A stretch of DNA of 64,000 nucleotides, taken from Micromonospora chaiyaphumensis. Its GTDB lineage: Bacteria > Actinomycetota > Actinomycetes > Mycobacteriales > Micromonosporaceae. How positions within the stretch are numbered: the first letter of the stretch is position 1; every line of letters begins with the position of its first letter. Shown here in pieces: positions 7,827-15,381 of this stretch. The stretch covers positions 62,001 to 126,000 of the forward strand of contig NZ_FMCS01000007.1 in NCBI RefSeq assembly GCF_900091435.1, given 5' to 3'. Both the position numbers and the translations under genes were made by a program. Below the pieces are notes generated by a model. That model was not told the origin of the DNA and did not search any database. It worked only from the letters and a program-made list of their open reading frames with translations.

Positions 7827-8546
7827 ATGCCCGAGCAGGCTGAGACGCTGCGCCGGACGCCGCTGAGCAGGGACCGGGTCCTGCGCGCCGCCGTCGCGCT
7901 CGCCGACGAGGCCGGGATCGAGTCCCTCAGCATGCGCAACCTCGCCCAGGATCTGGGCGTCGTCCCCATGGCCCTCTACAAGCACGTGGCCAACAAGGAC
8001 GAACTGCTCGCCGGCATGATCGACGTGGTCGTCGGCGAGATCGACCCAGCCGTGGCCGGCGGCGACTGGAAGCAGGCCGTCCGCCGGCGCATCCTCTCGG
8101 CGCGGGAGATGCTGCTGCGCCACCCCTGGGCGCCCCTCGCCATCGAATCCCGCAACACGGCGACGCCGGCCATCCTGGCCTACCTCGACTCGATGATCGG
8201 GACGTTCCGGGCCGGCGGGTTCTCCGTCGACCTCGCGCACCACGTGATGCACGCGATGGGCAGCCGGATCCTGGGCTTCAGCCAGGAGTTGTTCGACGCC
8301 TCCCGGCGCGCCGGCCGGTCCGGCACGCCCGACCCGGAACCGCCGGCGGCCGACTTCCCACCGGAGGTCGCGGCCGCGTTCCCGCACGTGGCGGAGATCG
8401 CCAGGGCGGCGTCCCACGACGACGAATCGGTCGTGGGGCCGGGCTGTGACGACCAGTTCGAGTTCGAGTTCGCGCTGGACCTGCTGCTGGACGGCATCGA
8501 ACGGCTGCAACGGCAGGGCTGGACGTCGTCCCACCGGTCCCGGTGA
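7827..8546 (+). CDS. TetR family regulator with TetR_C-type effector domain
   Basis: This 239-residue repressor has an N-terminal HTH near residues 15-60: A-L-A-D-E-A-G-I-E-S-L-S-M-R-N-L-A, then V-V-P-M-A-L-Y-K-H-V-A-N-K-D-E-L. The C-terminal domain resembles the tetracycline-repressor C-terminal class (MIDVVVGEI and H-P-W-A features), seen in regulators of redox enzymes and efflux. ATG 7827 is preceded by GAGGAG. It is divergent from the MDR oxidoreductase, and the two identical palindromes between them are its probable binding sites. The inducer is unknown, perhaps the electrophile handled by the enzyme. Confidence 0.88.
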   Translation: MPEQAETLRRTPLSRDRVLRAAVALADEAGIESLSMRNLAQDLGVVPMALYKHVANKDELLAGMIDVVVGEIDPAVAGGDWKQAVRRRILSAREMLLRHPWAPLAIESRNTATPAILAYLDSMIGTFRAGGFSVDLAHHVMHAMGSRILGFSQELFDASRRAGRSGTPDPEPPAADFPPEVAAAFPHVAEIARAASHDDESVVGPGCDDQFEFEFALDLLLDGIERLQRQGWTSSHRSR

Positions 8547-8565
8547 GACCGCCGGCGGCCGCAGG

Positions 8566-9474
8566 TCAGGACCGGCGGGACCCCGGGGCCGCGTCGGCGG
8601 CGGTGCGGCGGCGCACCTCGGCGAGCATCTCGTCGACCGAACCGGCCGGGTCGGTGACCGGGAACTGCACCGCCCGCACCACCGCCTCCGGGTCCAGCAG
8701 CAGGGTGAGCCGCTTGAACCGGGCCACGCCACCGGCCCGGAAGGTGGGCAGCAGCAGGCCCGCGGCGAGCCGACCGTCCTCGTCGGACAGCAGCGGGTAC
8801 GGCAGCCGCGCGTGCGCCGCGAACGCGGCGAGCTGGTCCGGACGCTGGGTGCTGACACCCCGCACCTCCGCCCCGGCCGCCTGGAACAGCGGGTGCCGGT
8901 CGGCGTACGTCCGGGACTCCAGCGTGCACCCGGCGGCACCGGGGATCTCGCCCCAGGCCGGCGGCAGGGCCGGCGTGCCCGGCGCGAACGCCCCCGGGAA
9001 GAGGTAGAGCACGGTCCATCGACCGGGCACCGCCGGCGGCTCCGCGCCGCCGTCGTGCCTGGGCAGGCTCATCGGGGGTACGCGGCGGCCGACCAGCCGG
9101 TGCGCCCGGCGCGCCTCGGCCGAGTCCGCGTCGGCGGTCGCGGTCAGCGCTCCGTCGCCCATCACGTGCCGGGTCCCCCAGTCCTGGAGGGCCACCAGCA
9201 CCGGCAGCAGGGCCTCCCCCTTGGGCGTGAGCAGGTAGTCGTGGCGCGGCGGGTGCACCGAGTACGGCTCGCGGCGCAGCACGCCGTGCGCGACCAGCCC
9301 ACCCAGCCGCTCGGTGAGCGCGCGCCGGCTGACGCCCAGTTCGCGCTGGAGCCCGTCGAACCGGGTGACGCCACCGGCGATCTCGCGCACGATCAGCACC
9401 GTCCACCAGTCGCCCAGCACGCCGAGCGCCTGCGCGATGCCGCAGTCGGCGTCGCCGAGGTCCGCCCGTCTCAC
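8566..9474 (-). CDS. HxlR-type DNA-binding domain fused to a peroxiredoxin-like domain
   Basis: This 302-residue fusion has residues 1-105 forming an HxlR winged helix (C11-G-I-A-Q-A-L-G-V-L-G-D-W-W-T, later L-G-V-S-R-R-A-L-T-E-R-L). Residues about 125-295 form a thioredoxin-fold peroxiredoxin (V-L-Y-L-F-P, I-P-G-A-A-G-C183-T, L-P-Y-P-L-L-S-D, K-R-L-T-L-L-L). The whole protein has only two cysteines. C11 is at the position used for redox sensing in HxlR/DUF24 regulators such as YodB and HypR. C183 is at the peroxidatic position. The resolving cysteine expected five residues later (C-x4-C of BCP-type enzymes) is Arg188. A peroxide- or electrophile-responsive repressor of the divergent MFS exporter is inferred. 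Confidence 0.8.
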   Translation of the reverse strand: MRRADLGDADCGIAQALGVLGDWWTVLIVREIAGGVTRFDGLQRELGVSRRALTERLGGLVAHGVLRREPYSVHPPRHDYLLTPKGEALLPVLVALQDWGTRHVMGDGALTATADADSAEARRAHRLVGRRVPPMSLPRHDGGAEPPAVPGRWTVLYLFPGAFAPGTPALPPAWGEIPGAAGCTLESRTYADRHPLFQAAGAEVRGVSTQRPDQLAAFAAHARLPYPLLSDEDGRLAAGLLLPTFRAGGVARFKRLTLLLDPEAVVRAVQFPVTDPAGSVDEMLAEVRRRTAADAAPGSRRS

Positions 9475-9503
9475 ATCCCACCTCCCGCTCGACCCGAGGC
9501 CTC

Positions 9504-9531
9504 GACTATAGTCCGTTTCAGATTGGAACTC
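9504..9531. promoter_or_regulatory. Shared divergent promoter/operator of HxlR fusion and MFS genes
   Basis: GACTATAGTC (9504-9513) is a perfect palindrome that contains TATAGT on both strands, suitable as a -10 for both divergent genes. Next to it AGTCC...GGAACT (9511-9530) is a near-palindrome of the kind HxlR proteins bind. No clear -35 was found. Confidence 0.4.
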
Positions 9532-9558
9532 ACTGGCTTCGGATCGGGGGTTGGCGGC

Positions 9559-10821
9559 ATGTCCGTCGGGCAGGGGGCCGGGGTGTTCTGGCGCTGGTGG
9601 ACCGCCGGCACCACCAGCTCGGTGGGGTCGGCGGTCGGTGCGGTCGCGTTGCCGCTGACCGCGTTGACCGTGCTGGACGCGTCCGCGTTCGAGATGGGCC
9701 TGGTGGCCGCCGCCAGCTACGTCGCCTGGCTGGTGATCGGGCTGCCCGCCGGCGTGATCGTCCAGCGGCTGCCGCTGCGCGGCGCGCAGGTCGGCGCCGA
9801 CCTGGCCCGGGCCGCCGCGGTGGCCTCGGTGCCGCTCGCCTGGTGGTGGGGCCGGCTCACCGTCGCCCAGCTGGTCGTCGTGGCGCTGGTGGTCAGCTTC
9901 GCCAACGTGCTGTTCGACGTCGCCAACGCCACCTTCCTACCGGCCATCGTGAGCCGCGACCAGCTGCACTCCCGCAACAGCCTCACCTCGGCCACCCACG
10001 CCGCCACCCAGCTCAGCGGGCCCTCCCTGGGCGGCGTGGCGGTGCAGGCCCTCGGCGCGGTGCCGGCCGTGCTGGTCGACGCGGCCAGCTACCTGGTCTC
10101 CGCCGCGCTGCTCGGGTCGCTGCCCGCGCGCCGGGTCGACGCTCCGGACCGGTGGCCCCCGGTCCGCGCCATGATCGGCGAGGGCTGGCGGTACGTCACC
10201 CGCCACCCGGTGATGGGACCGACCATGTGGACGGCCACGGCCGTCAACTTCGTCTGCGGGGCGCAGCTCGCCGTCTACCCGCTCTACCTGGTCCGGGAGC
10301 TGCACGCACCGGCCGCGCTGGTCGGTGTGCTGCTCGCGGTCGAGGGGGTCGGCTCGCTGGTCGGCGCGACCCTGACCCCGTGGATCACCCGACGGTGGGG
10401 CACCGCCCGGTCGCTGCTGGTCGCGTGCCTGGTGTCCGTCGGCGGCGCATTCGTGGTCCCGTTGGGCGTCGGCTGGCCCGCGTACCTGGCGTTCGCGGCC
10501 GGCAACGTGGTCTTCGCCGGCGGCGTGGTGGTGCTCAGCGTGACCACCCGCACCTACCGGCAGACCGCGAGCCCGCCCGAGCTGCTGTCCCGGGTCATGG
10601 CGACCGTGCGGTTCGTCTCCTGGGGCGCCATCCCGGTCGGCGGGCTGCTCGCCGGGGCGCTCGCCGGACTGGCCGGCGCCCGGGTCACGCTGTTCTGCTT
10701 CGCCGCCGCCACCGTGCTCGCTCCCCTGGCGCTGCTGCTGTCCCCGGTACGCCGCCTGCGCGACCTGACCGACCTGCGGATCGACGAGCCGACCGCCCCG
10801 GAGCCCGTCGCCGCACGCTGA
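9559..10821 (+). CDS. MFS transporter
   Basis: This 420-residue polytopic membrane protein has about 10-12 hydrophobic segments. It belongs to the major facilitator branch that includes enterobactin-exporter-like and macrolide-efflux-like proteins. F-D-V-A-N-A-T-F-L-P lies near residue 115 and R-N-S-L-T-S-A-T-H-A near 140, and a late S-R-V-M-A-T-V-R-F-V-S-W-G-A-I-P-V-G-G motif is typical. It should export a small molecule in exchange for protons. It is divergent from the HxlR-peroxiredoxin fusion and shares its promoter region, suggesting redox- or electrophile-induced export. The substrate is unknown. Confidence 0.8.
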   Translation: MSVGQGAGVFWRWWTAGTTSSVGSAVGAVALPLTALTVLDASAFEMGLVAAASYVAWLVIGLPAGVIVQRLPLRGAQVGADLARAAAVASVPLAWWWGRLTVAQLVVVALVVSFANVLFDVANATFLPAIVSRDQLHSRNSLTSATHAATQLSGPSLGGVAVQALGAVPAVLVDAASYLVSAALLGSLPARRVDAPDRWPPVRAMIGEGWRYVTRHPVMGPTMWTATAVNFVCGAQLAVYPLYLVRELHAPAALVGVLLAVEGVGSLVGATLTPWITRRWGTARSLLVACLVSVGGAFVVPLGVGWPAYLAFAAGNVVFAGGVVVLSVTTRTYRQTASPPELLSRVMATVRFVSWGAIPVGGLLAGALAGLAGARVTLFCFAAATVLAPLALLLSPVRRLRDLTDLRIDEPTAPEPVAAR

Positions 10822-10827
10822 GCCCCG

Positions 10828-11199
10828 CTAGCCGGCCTCCGCCGCGCCCCAGTCCCACATGGCCCGGAGCACCGGCAGCAGCTCCCGGCCGCGCCCGGTG
10901 AGCGTGTAGGTCACCCGGGGCGGCCACGATGCGGTCCGGTGGCGGGCGATCACGCCGGCTGCGGTCAGCTGGAGCAGGCGATCGGTCAGCACCTTGTCCG
11001 ACAGGGCCGGCAGCGCGTGCGCGAGGTCGGTGAACGAGTGCGGCCCGCGGGCGACCGCGCCGATCACCAGGGCGGTCCAGCGGCCGCGCAGTGCGGCCAG
11101 GGTGACCTCGACCGGGCAGGACGGATCGGGGCGGGCGTCCGGGCCGGAGCAGAGCCGGCGCAGATCCACCCCGTCGTGGCCAACCGTTTGGTGAGTCAC
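10828..11199 (-). CDS. HxlR family transcriptional regulator
   Basis: This 123-residue winged-helix protein contains C28-P-V-E-V-T-L-A-A-L-R-G-R-W-T-A-L-V, the HxlR signature, followed by L-S-D-K-V-L-T-D-R-L and a wing ending L-T-G-R-G-R-E-L. Two cysteines (C17, C28) near the DNA-binding domain could sense thiol stress as in other family members; that is inference. AGGAGG precedes the GTG at 11199. It is divergent from a metallo-beta-lactamase-fold hydrolase, the likely target. Its 3' end is only 6 bases from the end of the MFS gene. Confidence 0.85.
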   Translation of the reverse strand: MTHQTVGHDGVDLRRLCSGPDARPDPSCPVEVTLAALRGRWTALVIGAVARGPHSFTDLAHALPALSDKVLTDRLLQLTAAGVIARHRTASWPPRVTYTLTGRGRELLPVLRAMWDWGAAEAG

Positions 11200-11253
11200 G
11201 AGACCGCCTCCTAGCGTTCGGCACGGCCGTTCGTCGCCAGCTCAGGGGGAACC

Positions 11254-12099
11254 ATGCGCATCCACCATCTCAACTGCGGATCCATGCGGGAGGTCGCCCC
11301 GCCGTCCGATCCGGACGGCGCGCTCCGGCCGTTGCCCGCAGTCTGCCACTGCCTGCTCGTCGAGACCGACTCCGCCGGCCTGGTGCTCGTCGAGACCGGT
11401 TACGGCACGCTCGACGTCCGGGACCCGCAGCGGCGGCTCGGGCCGGACTTCCTCGCGTGGGCCCAGCCCGTCCTCGACCCGGAGGAGACCGCCGTCCGCC
11501 AGGTCCAGCGGCTCGGGTACGCGCCGGACGACGTCCGCCACGTCGTCGTGACCCACCTGCACCGGGACCACACCGGCGGGCTCGCCGACTTCCCGCACGC
11601 GCGCGTGCACCTGCACGAGGCCGAGCACCACGCCGCCACCGTCGTCGGCCACGACCGCTACCTGTCGGCGCACTGGGCGCACGACCCGCACTGGCTCACC
11701 TACTCCGGCGCCGACGGGGAGCGCTGGCTGGGCTTCGACGGGGTCCAGCAGCTCGCCGGCCTGCCGCCGGAGATCCTGCTGGTGCCGCTGGCCGGGCACA
11801 CCCCGGGACACGTCGCCGTGGCGGTGCGACGCCCCACCGGCGGCGGCTCGGCGTGGCTGGTCCACGCCGGCGACGCCTACTTCTACCGCGGGGAGGTCCA
11901 GGCCGGCCTGCCGCCGACCCCGCCGGCGTTCGACGCCCTGCAGGCGTCCGTCGAGACGGACCGCCCGCTGCGGCTGCGCAACGTGGACCGGCTCCGCGCC
12001 CTCCTCGCCGAGCAGCCGGACCAGATCGACGTGGTCTCCGCGCACGACCCGTGGGAGTTCGCGCGGCACCGGCAGGAGGCTCCGGCGAGCTCCGTCTGA
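11254..12099 (+). CDS. Metallo-beta-lactamase fold hydrolase
   Basis: This 281-residue cytoplasmic MBL-fold protein has the metal-binding motif T-H-L-H-R-D-H-T-G-G (about residues 95-104). The later ligands are H-T-P-G-H-V, H-A-G-D-A-Y-F and S-A-H-D, so the full dinuclear zinc site is present. Hydrolysis of a lactone, thioester or glutathione/mycothiol-type conjugate is possible, but the substrate is unknown. ATG 11254 has AGGGGGAA upstream. A TAGCGT about 37 nt upstream may be its -10. The divergent HxlR gene probably regulates it. Confidence 0.85.
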   Translation: MRIHHLNCGSMREVAPPSDPDGALRPLPAVCHCLLVETDSAGLVLVETGYGTLDVRDPQRRLGPDFLAWAQPVLDPEETAVRQVQRLGYAPDDVRHVVVTHLHRDHTGGLADFPHARVHLHEAEHHAATVVGHDRYLSAHWAHDPHWLTYSGADGERWLGFDGVQQLAGLPPEILLVPLAGHTPGHVAVAVRRPTGGGSAWLVHAGDAYFYRGEVQAGLPPTPPAFDALQASVETDRPLRLRNVDRLRALLAEQPDQIDVVSAHDPWEFARHRQEAPASSV

Positions 12100-12199
12100 C
12101 GCCCGGGCGGCCGGCGGCGGACCCGGCGTGGATTCCGTTCGACGGCTGTGCGCCGGCGCGGGCCCTGCGCGGGTTCGTCGCCGGCCGGACCGTCGGTGC

Positions 12200-13273
12200 T
12201 CAGTCCGGGAGGACGGCGGCGGCGACCCGCCGGGCCCGGTCCGGGTGGGTGAGCACGTCGACGTTGTCGAGGTACTGGTCCACCCCGCCCACCGGCGGGC
12301 GTTCGCGCAGCACCGGGTCGGTGATCGCGGCCCGCAACGCGCCCGTGAACCGCTCGGCGTCGAGAACCAGGAACGGCCGGTCGTGGAACGGTCGCGCGGC
12401 CGGGTCGACCGGCGCGGCCAGGCCGGTGTCGTTGGTCCAGGTCGCGACCGTCTCCAGCGCCCGGACCAGCCCGGCCTGCCGCCGGGGCCACCCGTCCGGG
12501 CCGAGGGCGGTGGCCAGTGCGTCCACCAGCGGCGCCGACGCCGGCAGCGTGGCGAAGACCGTGCCGAGCCATTTCGCGTACGGGGGCCAGCGGCGATGCA
12601 GCAGCAGGCCGAGCCGCATCAGGTCGCGGGCCAGCCCGGCGGTCACCACCCGGCTGCCCAGCTCGTCGCCGACCTCGGCGCAGCGGCCGGCCAGGTGCTC
12701 GGCCTGGCCGACCCGCTGCCACCCGGCCGCCAGCACGTGCCGCCAGACGTCGTCCGGATACCACGCCAGCCGGGCCCGGACGGCGGTGAGCGCCCCGTCC
12801 AGCCCGTCGTGGAACACCGCCCCGCCGGTCAGCTCGGCGAGCCGCTGCGTGGGCGCGGCCAGCCAGTCCGCCGTCGTCATCCCGGCCAGCGGATCCCCGC
12901 CGAGCCGGTCGCGCAACCACGCCCCCAGCTCGTCGACGCTCACCCCGTGCCGCTCGCCGTCGGCGCGGGCCACGCCGAGCCGGACGGTCGGGCCGCCGGT
13001 GAACCGGGTCGGCCAGCCGAGGAACTCGGTCGGCAGCTCCGCGTCGAGGACCGCCCGCACCGGCGCCACCTCGGCCGCCGTGGCGACGAAGAGCTGCGTC
13101 CGCGGCCCCCAGTCGTGGTCGGTCGACCGGGGCGTGTCCAGGCCGAGCAGCTCCGAGCCGCCGTCGAGCAGCCCGGCCGCGTAGCGCAGGCCGGGCAGCC
13201 GGCGGGCCAGCAGCGGGGCGACCACCTCGTCGTGGAACCGGTGCGCCAGGGTCAGCCCGGGTACGAACGTCAC
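12200..13273 (-). CDS. DUF4037 domain protein (nucleotidyltransferase-like)
   Basis: This 357-residue protein contains G-S-E-L-L-G-L-D-T-P-R-S-T-D-H-D-W-G-P-R near residues 39-58. It resembles the G-S...D-x-D active-site pattern of the nucleotidyltransferase superfamily and fits the DUF4037 family. Function is unknown. The remainder is helical with a late H-D-R-P-F-L-V-L-D-A-E-R-F stretch. The GTG at 13273 lies 6 nt downstream of CAGACT on the minus strand with no Shine-Dalgarno, so it is probably leaderless. It converges with the MBL gene; the 100 bases between hold no clear terminator. Confidence 0.7.
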   Translation of the reverse strand: MTFVPGLTLAHRFHDEVVAPLLARRLPGLRYAAGLLDGGSELLGLDTPRSTDHDWGPRTQLFVATAAEVAPVRAVLDAELPTEFLGWPTRFTGGPTVRLGVARADGERHGVSVDELGAWLRDRLGGDPLAGMTTADWLAAPTQRLAELTGGAVFHDGLDGALTAVRARLAWYPDDVWRHVLAAGWQRVGQAEHLAGRCAEVGDELGSRVVTAGLARDLMRLGLLLHRRWPPYAKWLGTVFATLPASAPLVDALATALGPDGWPRRQAGLVRALETVATWTNDTGLAAPVDPAARPFHDRPFLVLDAERFTGALRAAITDPVLRERPPVGGVDQYLDNVDVLTHPDRARRVAAAVLPD

Positions 13274-13377
13274 CCCGCCAGTCTGCGCACCGCACGCCGC
13301 CCGCGCCCCCCGGTTTCCCGAGCGGCGTGGGGTTGCCGGTCCCCCACCTCGTCGGTGGGGTGTGCCAGGCTGTCGGC

Positions 13378-14301
13378 GTGGCGAACCGACCCCCGATCCT
13401 GCTGATCGACTCCCCGAGCCTCTACTTCCGCGCCTACTTCGGCATTCCCGAGTCGGCGGCGAAGACGGCCGACGGCCAGCCGGTCAACGCCGTGCGTGGC
13501 TTCCTCGACATGCTGGCCCAGCTGGTGCGCACCCGCCGGCCCGACCGGATGGTGTGCGCGCTCGATTACGACTGGCGGCCGGCGTGGCGGGTGGAGCTGC
13601 TGCCGTCGTACAAGGCACACCGGGTCGCGCCGCAGGGCGGCGAGGTCGTGCCGGACACGCTCTCCCCGCAGGTGCCGATGATCCTGGAGGTGCTCGACGC
13701 GTTCGGCATCACCGCGGTCGGCGCCACCGGCTACGAGGCCGACGACGTGCTCGGCACCCTCTCGGTGACCCAGCCCGGCCCCGTGGAGGTGGTCTCCGGC
13801 GACCGCGACCTGTTCCAGCTCGTCGACGACGCCCGCCAGGTGCGCCTGCTCTACGTCGGCCGGGGCGTGGCCAAGCTCGACGACTGCGACGACACCGCGG
13901 TCCGCGCCCGCTACGGGGTGCCCGCCGACCGCTACGCCGACTTCGCGGCACTGCGCGGCGACCCGAGCGACGGCCTGCCCGGCGTGCCGGGGGTGGGCGA
14001 GAAGACGGCGGCCCGCCTCATCGAGCGCTACGACGGCCTGCCCGGCATCCTGGCCGCCCTGGACGACCCGGGCTCGGGCTTCGCCCCGGGGCTGCGCACC
14101 AAGCTCAACGCGGCCCGGGACTACCTGGCCGTCGCGCCGAAGGTGGTCCGGGTCGCCCTCGACGTGCCGCTGCCGGAACTGTCCACCGCGTTGCCCACGG
14201 CGCCGGCGGATTCCGACCGGCTGCTGGAGCTGGCGCAGCGGTGGAACCTGGCCGGGTCGTGCCGGCGCCTCGTGGACGCGCTCGCGCTGCCGCGCGGCTG
14301 A
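13378..14301 (+). CDS. 5'-3' exonuclease (FEN/PolA N-domain family)
   Basis: This 307-residue stand-alone 5' nuclease is related to the N-terminal domain of DNA polymerase I. Acidic metal-binding residues occur in L-L-I-D, G-Y-E-A-D-D-V-L, V-S-G-D-R-D-L-F-Q-L and R-G-D-P-S-D-G-L-P-G-V-P-G-V-G-E-K-T-A, the last running into the helix-hairpin-helix DNA-binding element. It should remove 5' flaps or RNA primers and take part in repair. The position beside helY matches Rv2090 of M. tuberculosis. GTG 13378 lies 6 nt after CAGGCT and lacks a Shine-Dalgarno; an upstream GTG at 13327 is less likely. Confidence 0.85.
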   Translation: MANRPPILLIDSPSLYFRAYFGIPESAAKTADGQPVNAVRGFLDMLAQLVRTRRPDRMVCALDYDWRPAWRVELLPSYKAHRVAPQGGEVVPDTLSPQVPMILEVLDAFGITAVGATGYEADDVLGTLSVTQPGPVEVVSGDRDLFQLVDDARQVRLLYVGRGVAKLDDCDDTAVRARYGVPADRYADFAALRGDPSDGLPGVPGVGEKTAARLIERYDGLPGILAALDDPGSGFAPGLRTKLNAARDYLAVAPKVVRVALDVPLPELSTALPTAPADSDRLLELAQRWNLAGSCRRLVDALALPRG

Positions 14302-14342
14302 CCGAGCGATAGATCCCGCGCCCCCTGACCGACCGAAAGCGG

Positions 14343-15215
14343 TCAGCGGCGGCGGGACGGGAACGGGGTTCCCGGCTGCCCCAGGGTGGACCGGGCGCGC
14401 AGGCCGACCGGGTCCGGCGCGGGCTCCCCCGCGTCGGCCTCCGGCAGCCCGTCCCGCCGCGAGTCCAGATACGCGAGGCCGGCACGGTCGTCGTCGGTCG
14501 GCGCCGCCAGCAGCGCGTAGACCAGCCCGACGACGCCGAGGACCACGGCCAGGAGGATCGGCACCAGCAGGCCGCCCACCGCGGTGCCGGCCAGCTCGCC
14601 GCGCGGCTCGTGCGGGTGCACCGACAGGGCGCTCATCCCGGTGAAGTGCATGCCGTTGACGGCGATGCCCATGACCAGGGCGGAGACGGCGATGGCCAGG
14701 CCCCGGCGCACGGTCATCGAGAGCCAGAGCGCCACCGTGGCCGCCACCACGGCGATGGCCACCGAGAGCGCGACCCGCTCCCGGTCGTAGTCGAGGGTGC
14801 CGTCCAGGCGGAGCGCGGCCATCCCCGTGTAGTGCATGGCGGCCACCCCGACGCCGGTGAACAGGCCGCCGGCGATCACCCGGACCGCCGAGAGCCGGCC
14901 GGTGCCCACGATGGCCAGGCCGATGCCGACGGCGGCCACGGCGATCGCCGTGCTGGCGGCGGTCAGCGGGATGTCGTACCGGATCCGGGTGCCCGTGACG
15001 GCGAAGCCGAGCATCGCCACGAAGTGCATGGCCCAGATCGCCGTACCGCCCAGTGCCCACGCGGCCAGCAGCCCCCACCAGGCCCGCTGGCCGGCGCCGG
15101 TCGCGGTCCGGATCCGCCCGGCGCAGACCAGCCCGAGCGCCGAGCCGAGCACGGAGAGCGCGTAACTGAGCGCGGGGGTGATCCACCCGTACTCGAAGTG
15201 ATTGATCTCTGCCAC
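14343..15215 (-). CDS. MHYT-domain integral membrane protein
   Basis: This 290-residue membrane protein has about seven hydrophobic segments and three MHYT motifs (W-A-M-H-F-V-A-M, A-A-M-H-Y-T-G-M, N-G-M-H-F-T-G-M). The methionine and histidine residues on the outer faces of the helices are proposed to bind copper and to sense oxygen, CO or NO. Unlike many MHYT proteins it has no GGDEF, EAL or kinase output domain, only a hydrophilic ~55-residue C-terminal tail. GGGGGGAAGG precedes the GTG at 15215, which supports this start over longer frames. Confidence 0.85.
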   Translation of the reverse strand: MAEINHFEYGWITPALSYALSVLGSALGLVCAGRIRTATGAGQRAWWGLLAAWALGGTAIWAMHFVAMLGFAVTGTRIRYDIPLTAASTAIAVAAVGIGLAIVGTGRLSAVRVIAGGLFTGVGVAAMHYTGMAALRLDGTLDYDRERVALSVAIAVVAATVALWLSMTVRRGLAIAVSALVMGIAVNGMHFTGMSALSVHPHEPRGELAGTAVGGLLVPILLAVVLGVVGLVYALLAAPTDDDRAGLAYLDSRRDGLPEADAGEPAPDPVGLRARSTLGQPGTPFPSRRR

Positions 15216-15292
15216 GACGGCCTTCCCCCCAGTTGGGCTACCGGCGCGTAACACTTGCGCCTCGGCAATCATCGGGGTGCCGCCGAACCGGC

Positions 15293-15337
15293 GTGACACC
15301 GCCCCCGGATGTTCCGGGCGGTGGTGTCACAGTGACA
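15293..15337. repeat. Hairpin and palindrome between helY and the MHYT gene
   Basis: GTGACACC (15293-15300) pairs with GGTGTCAC (15323-15330), with an inner CCCGG/CCGGG stem. TGTCACAGTGACA (15325-15337) is a second, overlapping perfect palindrome. The position suits a helY terminator on the minus strand or an operator for the MHYT gene; I cannot decide. Confidence 0.5.
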
Positions 15338-15381
15338 GAGCGGTGCGTCGATTCTCCGGCCGCGCTGACCGGAAGTGATGA

